Positions 4,816-6,980 of a DNA stretch of 6,980 nt are shown here, piece after piece (the stretch's first letter is position 1; every line of letters begins with the position of its first letter). A program made the translations under genes and the position numbers. The notes under the pieces are model-generated. The model ran no database searches. It saw nothing but the letters and a program-made list of their open reading frames with translations, and was not told the DNA's origin. This DNA comes from an uncultured Bacilli bacterium (GTDB lineage Bacteria; Bacillota_I; Bacilli_A; RF39; UBA660). The stretch spans positions 1-6,980 of the forward strand of contig CAPZYV010000049.1 of the NCBI GenBank assembly GCA_948750805.1, read 5' to 3'.

Positions 4816-5837
4816 AAAGAAATATATTTGATTTAACAAAGGGAGAATTAGAAGAATACTTTTTGGGGATAAATGAGAAAAAATTTAAAGCTACACAAGT
4901 ATATGAGTGGTTATATGAGAAAAAAGAGTATAATTTTGATAATTTTTCTAATTTAAAAAAAGAAATTAGAGATAGATTAAAAAATGATTTTAGTAATGAC
5001 TTTATTACAATTGAGAAAAAAGAAAGTGATGAACTTACTAAAAAATATTTATTTCGCCTTATTGATGGTAATTATATTGAAGCGGTTGTTATGTATCACG
5101 ATTATGGTAATTCTATTTGTGTATCTAGTGAAGTAGGATGTAATATGGCTTGTAGTTTTTGCGAATCAGGAAGACAAAAAAAGATTCGTAATTTAGAAGC
5201 TTATGAAATAGTAGAACAAATTATAAAAGTAGAAGCCGATTTAAATATTAGAATTTCTAGTGTAGTTATAATGGGAATAGGAGAACCACTTGATAATTAC
5301 GAAAATATTATTCGCTTTATTAAAATAATAAATGACCCTAAAGGAATTAAAATAGGAGCTCGACATATTACACTTTCAACGTGTGGACTTGTTCCTAAAA
5401 TTTATGAATTAGCTAAATTACCTTTGCAAATTAATTTAGCTGTATCATTGCATGCACCAAATAATGATTTAAGAAACATGTTAATGCCTGTAAACAAAGT
5501 GTATAACATAGACACTTTAATTAAAGCAATTAAGGACTATTTGCAAGTTACAAGTAGACGAGTAACAATAGAATATGTTATGCTTAATAGTGTAAATGAT
5601 AGTAAAGAGTGTGCTTTAGAATTAGCTAGTCTTTTTAAAGGTATGAATATTTATGTTAATCTTATTCCCTATAATGAAACTAACACCCAAAAATTTAAGA
5701 GAAGTAGTAAAGATAAAGTATTAGCTTTTTATGATACATTAAAGAAAAACGGAATAAATTGTACTATAAGACGAGAATTTGGCTCTAATATTCAAGCTGC
5801 TTGTGGACAATTAAGAGGGAGTATGAAGAATAAATGA
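4812..5837 (+). CDS. rlmN: Dual-specificity 23S rRNA A2503 / tRNA A37 C2-methyltransferase, radical SAM
   Basis: A 341-residue RlmN/Cfr-family radical SAM enzyme. It methylates C2 of adenosine 2503 in 23S rRNA, at the peptidyl-transferase centre, and C2 of adenosine 37 in some tRNAs. The 4Fe-4S ligands are Cys110, Cys114 and Cys117 (GCNMACSFC). The catalytic cysteine corresponding to E. coli Cys118 is Cys103 (CVSSEVGC), and the methyl-carrying one (E. coli Cys355) is Cys331 (AACGQLRG). The SAM-site GEP motif is MGIGEPLDNY (154-163), and GARHITLSTCG (182-192) and NLAVSLHAPN (208-217) are conserved. Residues 1-90 form the usual N-terminal accessory domain. The residue after the third cluster Cys is Glu (CESG), not Ala. 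RlmN rather than Cfr is favoured by the housekeeping operon. GAGG lies 7 bases upstream; the ATG overlaps the preceding stop, and its own stop overlaps prpC. Confidence 0.93.
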   Translation: MKRNIFDLTKGELEEYFLGINEKKFKATQVYEWLYEKKEYNFDNFSNLKKEIRDRLKNDFSNDFITIEKKESDELTKKYLFRLIDGNYIEAVVMYHDYGNSICVSSEVGCNMACSFCESGRQKKIRNLEAYEIVEQIIKVEADLNIRISSVVIMGIGEPLDNYENIIRFIKIINDPKGIKIGARHITLSTCGLVPKIYELAKLPLQINLAVSLHAPNNDLRNMLMPVNKVYNIDTLIKAIKDYLQVTSRRVTIEYVMLNSVNDSKECALELASLFKGMNIYVNLIPYNETNTQKFKRSSKDKVLAFYDTLKKNGINCTIRREFGSNIQAACGQLRGSMKNK

Positions 5838-6583
5838 AATCATTTTATTTGACAGATACAGGAAAAGTTAGAACTCATAATGAAGATTCAGTTACCATAT
5901 TAAAAAATGCTAGTAATGAACATTTAATGATTGTATGTGATGGGATGGGAGGACACCGTAAGGGTGAAGTAGCATCATCTATGGCTATAGCATCACTCGG
6001 CAGTAGATTTAATAAAATATCTAGCATCGGTTCTAAATTAGATGCCGTAAATTGGTTAAATGATAGTGTTAACGAAATAAATAAAAATATTTTAGAATAT
6101 GCTGAGGCTAATCCCGATTCAACAGGGATGGGAACTACTTTAGTAGTAGCGCTTCTTACTAAAGATTATCTTATTTTTGGTAATATTGGTGATTCATCAG
6201 GTTTTGTTTTGAAAAAAGGAATACTTCATAAAGTAACTAAAGACCATACTCTTGTAAATTTACTTGTTCAAGCAGGTAATTTAACGGAGGAAGAAGCTAA
6301 ATTTCATCCAAAGAAAAATGTTTTAATGCGGGCTTTAGGTGCTGCAGAGAAATGCGAATTAGATATATTTGATGTTGATACAGGAGTAGACGGCGTATTC
6401 TTATGTAGTGATGGTTTAACTAATATGTTAACTGTAGACCAAATAACTAAAGTACTAGTTGATAAAGAATTAGTAATAGAAGAAAAGATAAGTAAATTAA
6501 TTCGTAAATGTAATGCCAGGGGTGGAACAGATAATATTTCGATTGCATATTTAGAAATAAAGGATGGGAGCGAAGAATTATGA
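5834..6583 (+). CDS. prpC: PP2C-type Ser/Thr protein phosphatase
   Basis: A 249-residue PPM/PP2C phosphatase, the standard size for bacterial PrpC/Stp. It removes phosphate from Ser/Thr of PrkC and PrkC substrates in the cytosol, using two or three Mn/Mg ions. The motifs are complete and in order: TDTGKVRTHNEDS (7-19), VCDGMGGHRKGEVAS (34-48) with metal ligands Asp36 and Gly37, GMGTTLVVALL (98-108), GNIGDSSGF (116-124) with Asp120, LTKDHTLV-like KVTKDHTLV (133-141), LMRALG (164-169), LCSDGLTNMLT (190-200) with Asp193, and GGTDNISIAYLEI (230-242) with Asp233. The GDSR motif reads GDSS here; that Arg is not a metal ligand. The start overlaps the rlmN stop and the end overlaps the kinase start, both as ATGA, tying phosphatase and kinase production together. 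Confidence 0.95.
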   Translation: MKSFYLTDTGKVRTHNEDSVTILKNASNEHLMIVCDGMGGHRKGEVASSMAIASLGSRFNKISSIGSKLDAVNWLNDSVNEINKNILEYAEANPDSTGMGTTLVVALLTKDYLIFGNIGDSSGFVLKKGILHKVTKDHTLVNLLVQAGNLTEEEAKFHPKKNVLMRALGAAEKCELDIFDVDTGVDGVFLCSDGLTNMLTVDQITKVLVDKELVIEEKISKLIRKCNARGGTDNISIAYLEIKDGSEEL

Positions 6584-6980
6584 TAATGAAAGGGCAAAAG
6601 ATTAGTGAACGATACCAAATAATAAAATCGATTGGTGAAGGTGGCATGGCCAATGTATATTTAGCCTATGATACTATTTTAGACCGTAATGTAGCAGTTA
6701 AAATATTACGGGGAGACTTATCAAACGATGAAAAGTTTGTTAGACGTTTTCAAAGAGAAGCGTTATCTGCTAGTAGTCTTTCTCATCCCAACATTGTAGA
6801 AGTTTATGATGTTGGTGAAGATAATGGAGAGTATTATATTGTAATGGAATATATTGAAGGCAAACACTTAAAAAATTTACTCAAGAAACGTGGTAAATTA
6901 ACCCTTAGTGAAGCTGTAGATATTATGTTACAAATTACAGATGGAATGAGTGTAGCACATGATTCTTATATAATTCACCG
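6580..6980 (+). CDS. prkC: Ser/Thr protein kinase PrkC/PknB family, 5' part, runs off the window
   Basis: The first 133 codons of a Hanks-type kinase, cut by the right edge exactly at the HRD catalytic loop (I-I-H, then the first two bases of the Arg codon). Visible kinase parts: the Gly-rich loop IGEGGMANVY (18-27), catalytic Lys41 in VAVKIL, Glu60 of helix C in FQREALSASSLSHPNIV, the hinge VMEYIEG (88-94), and helix E ending MSVAHDS. All are intact. The ATG at 6580 overlaps the prpC stop and has GGGAG 9 bases upstream (6566-6570); a second in-frame ATG at 6586 is less well placed. Firmicutes relatives continue with a membrane helix and extracellular PASTA repeats that sense muropeptides or lipid II, but that part lies outside the window, so PASTA content is inference. 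Partner phosphatase is directly upstream. Confidence 0.93.
   Translation, partial: MIMKGQKISERYQIIKSIGEGGMANVYLAYDTILDRNVAVKILRGDLSNDEKFVRRFQREALSASSLSHPNIVEVYDVGEDNGEYYIVMEYIEGKHLKNLLKKRGKLTLSEAVDIMLQITDGMSVAHDSYIIH

Noticed and set aside
6304..6653. Two overlapping minus-strand open frames (104 and 68 codons)
   Set aside because: Both are antisense to prpC/prkC, whose motifs are complete; they overlap each other and resemble no family I know.

Overview
The window is very AT-rich and reads like the chromosome of a low-GC Firmicute or Mollicute-related Bacilli lineage. Several proteins are Firmicutes-type: a CmpB-like permease, a YetF/DUF421 protein, a clostridial-type dCMP deaminase, and the PrpC/PrkC phosphatase-kinase pair beside rlmN and fmt. 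The genetic code looks standard. Tryptophan is written TGG, and four genes end in TGA, three of them inside ATGA stop/start overlaps, so TGA is not read as Trp as it is in Mycoplasma. I cannot name the genus. I see no tRNA, rRNA, CRISPR array, insertion sequence or phage gene, and no gap between genes exceeds about 90 bases.

Layout. (a) 1-1104, plus strand: the 3' part of a CmpB-type (PF06541) membrane protein, entering from the left edge, then an iron-sulfur-flavoprotein-like NAD(P)H oxidoreductase behind a strong Shine-Dalgarno. (b) 1105-1186: a convergent gap with an AT-rich hairpin that best suits the minus-strand gene. (c) 1187-2285: a divergent pair of membrane protein genes, a four-helix DUF3792/TIGR04086-like protein (minus) and a YetF/DUF421 protein (plus), sharing a 76-base promoter region. 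(d) 2291-3144: two short single-gene units, each with its own SigA-type promoter: a dCMP deaminase family protein and an 83-residue protein resembling a lone sigma region 4. The second ends in a clear intrinsic terminator. (e) 3207-6980: an operon from an extended -10 promoter, with fmt, an unrecognised membrane-anchored protein, rlmN, prpC and the start of prkC. The last three junctions are all ATGA overlaps. The kinase runs off the right edge at its HRD catalytic loop.

How the genes work together. The last operon matches the conserved Firmicutes cluster (in Bacillus subtilis priA-def-fmt-rsmB-rlmN-prpC-prkC-rsgA). It joins initiator tRNA formylation and rRNA/tRNA methylation to a Ser/Thr kinase-phosphatase pair. 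Two departures stand out: fmt has its own promoter with no def or priA directly upstream, and the place of rsmB is taken by a small bitopic membrane protein I do not recognise. Most of the window is ordinary core genome. I did not find a defence system or an obviously new machine. The best leads are the protein in the rsmB slot, the sigma-4-like small protein, and two promoters placed so close to the Shine-Dalgarno that very short leaders are predicted.
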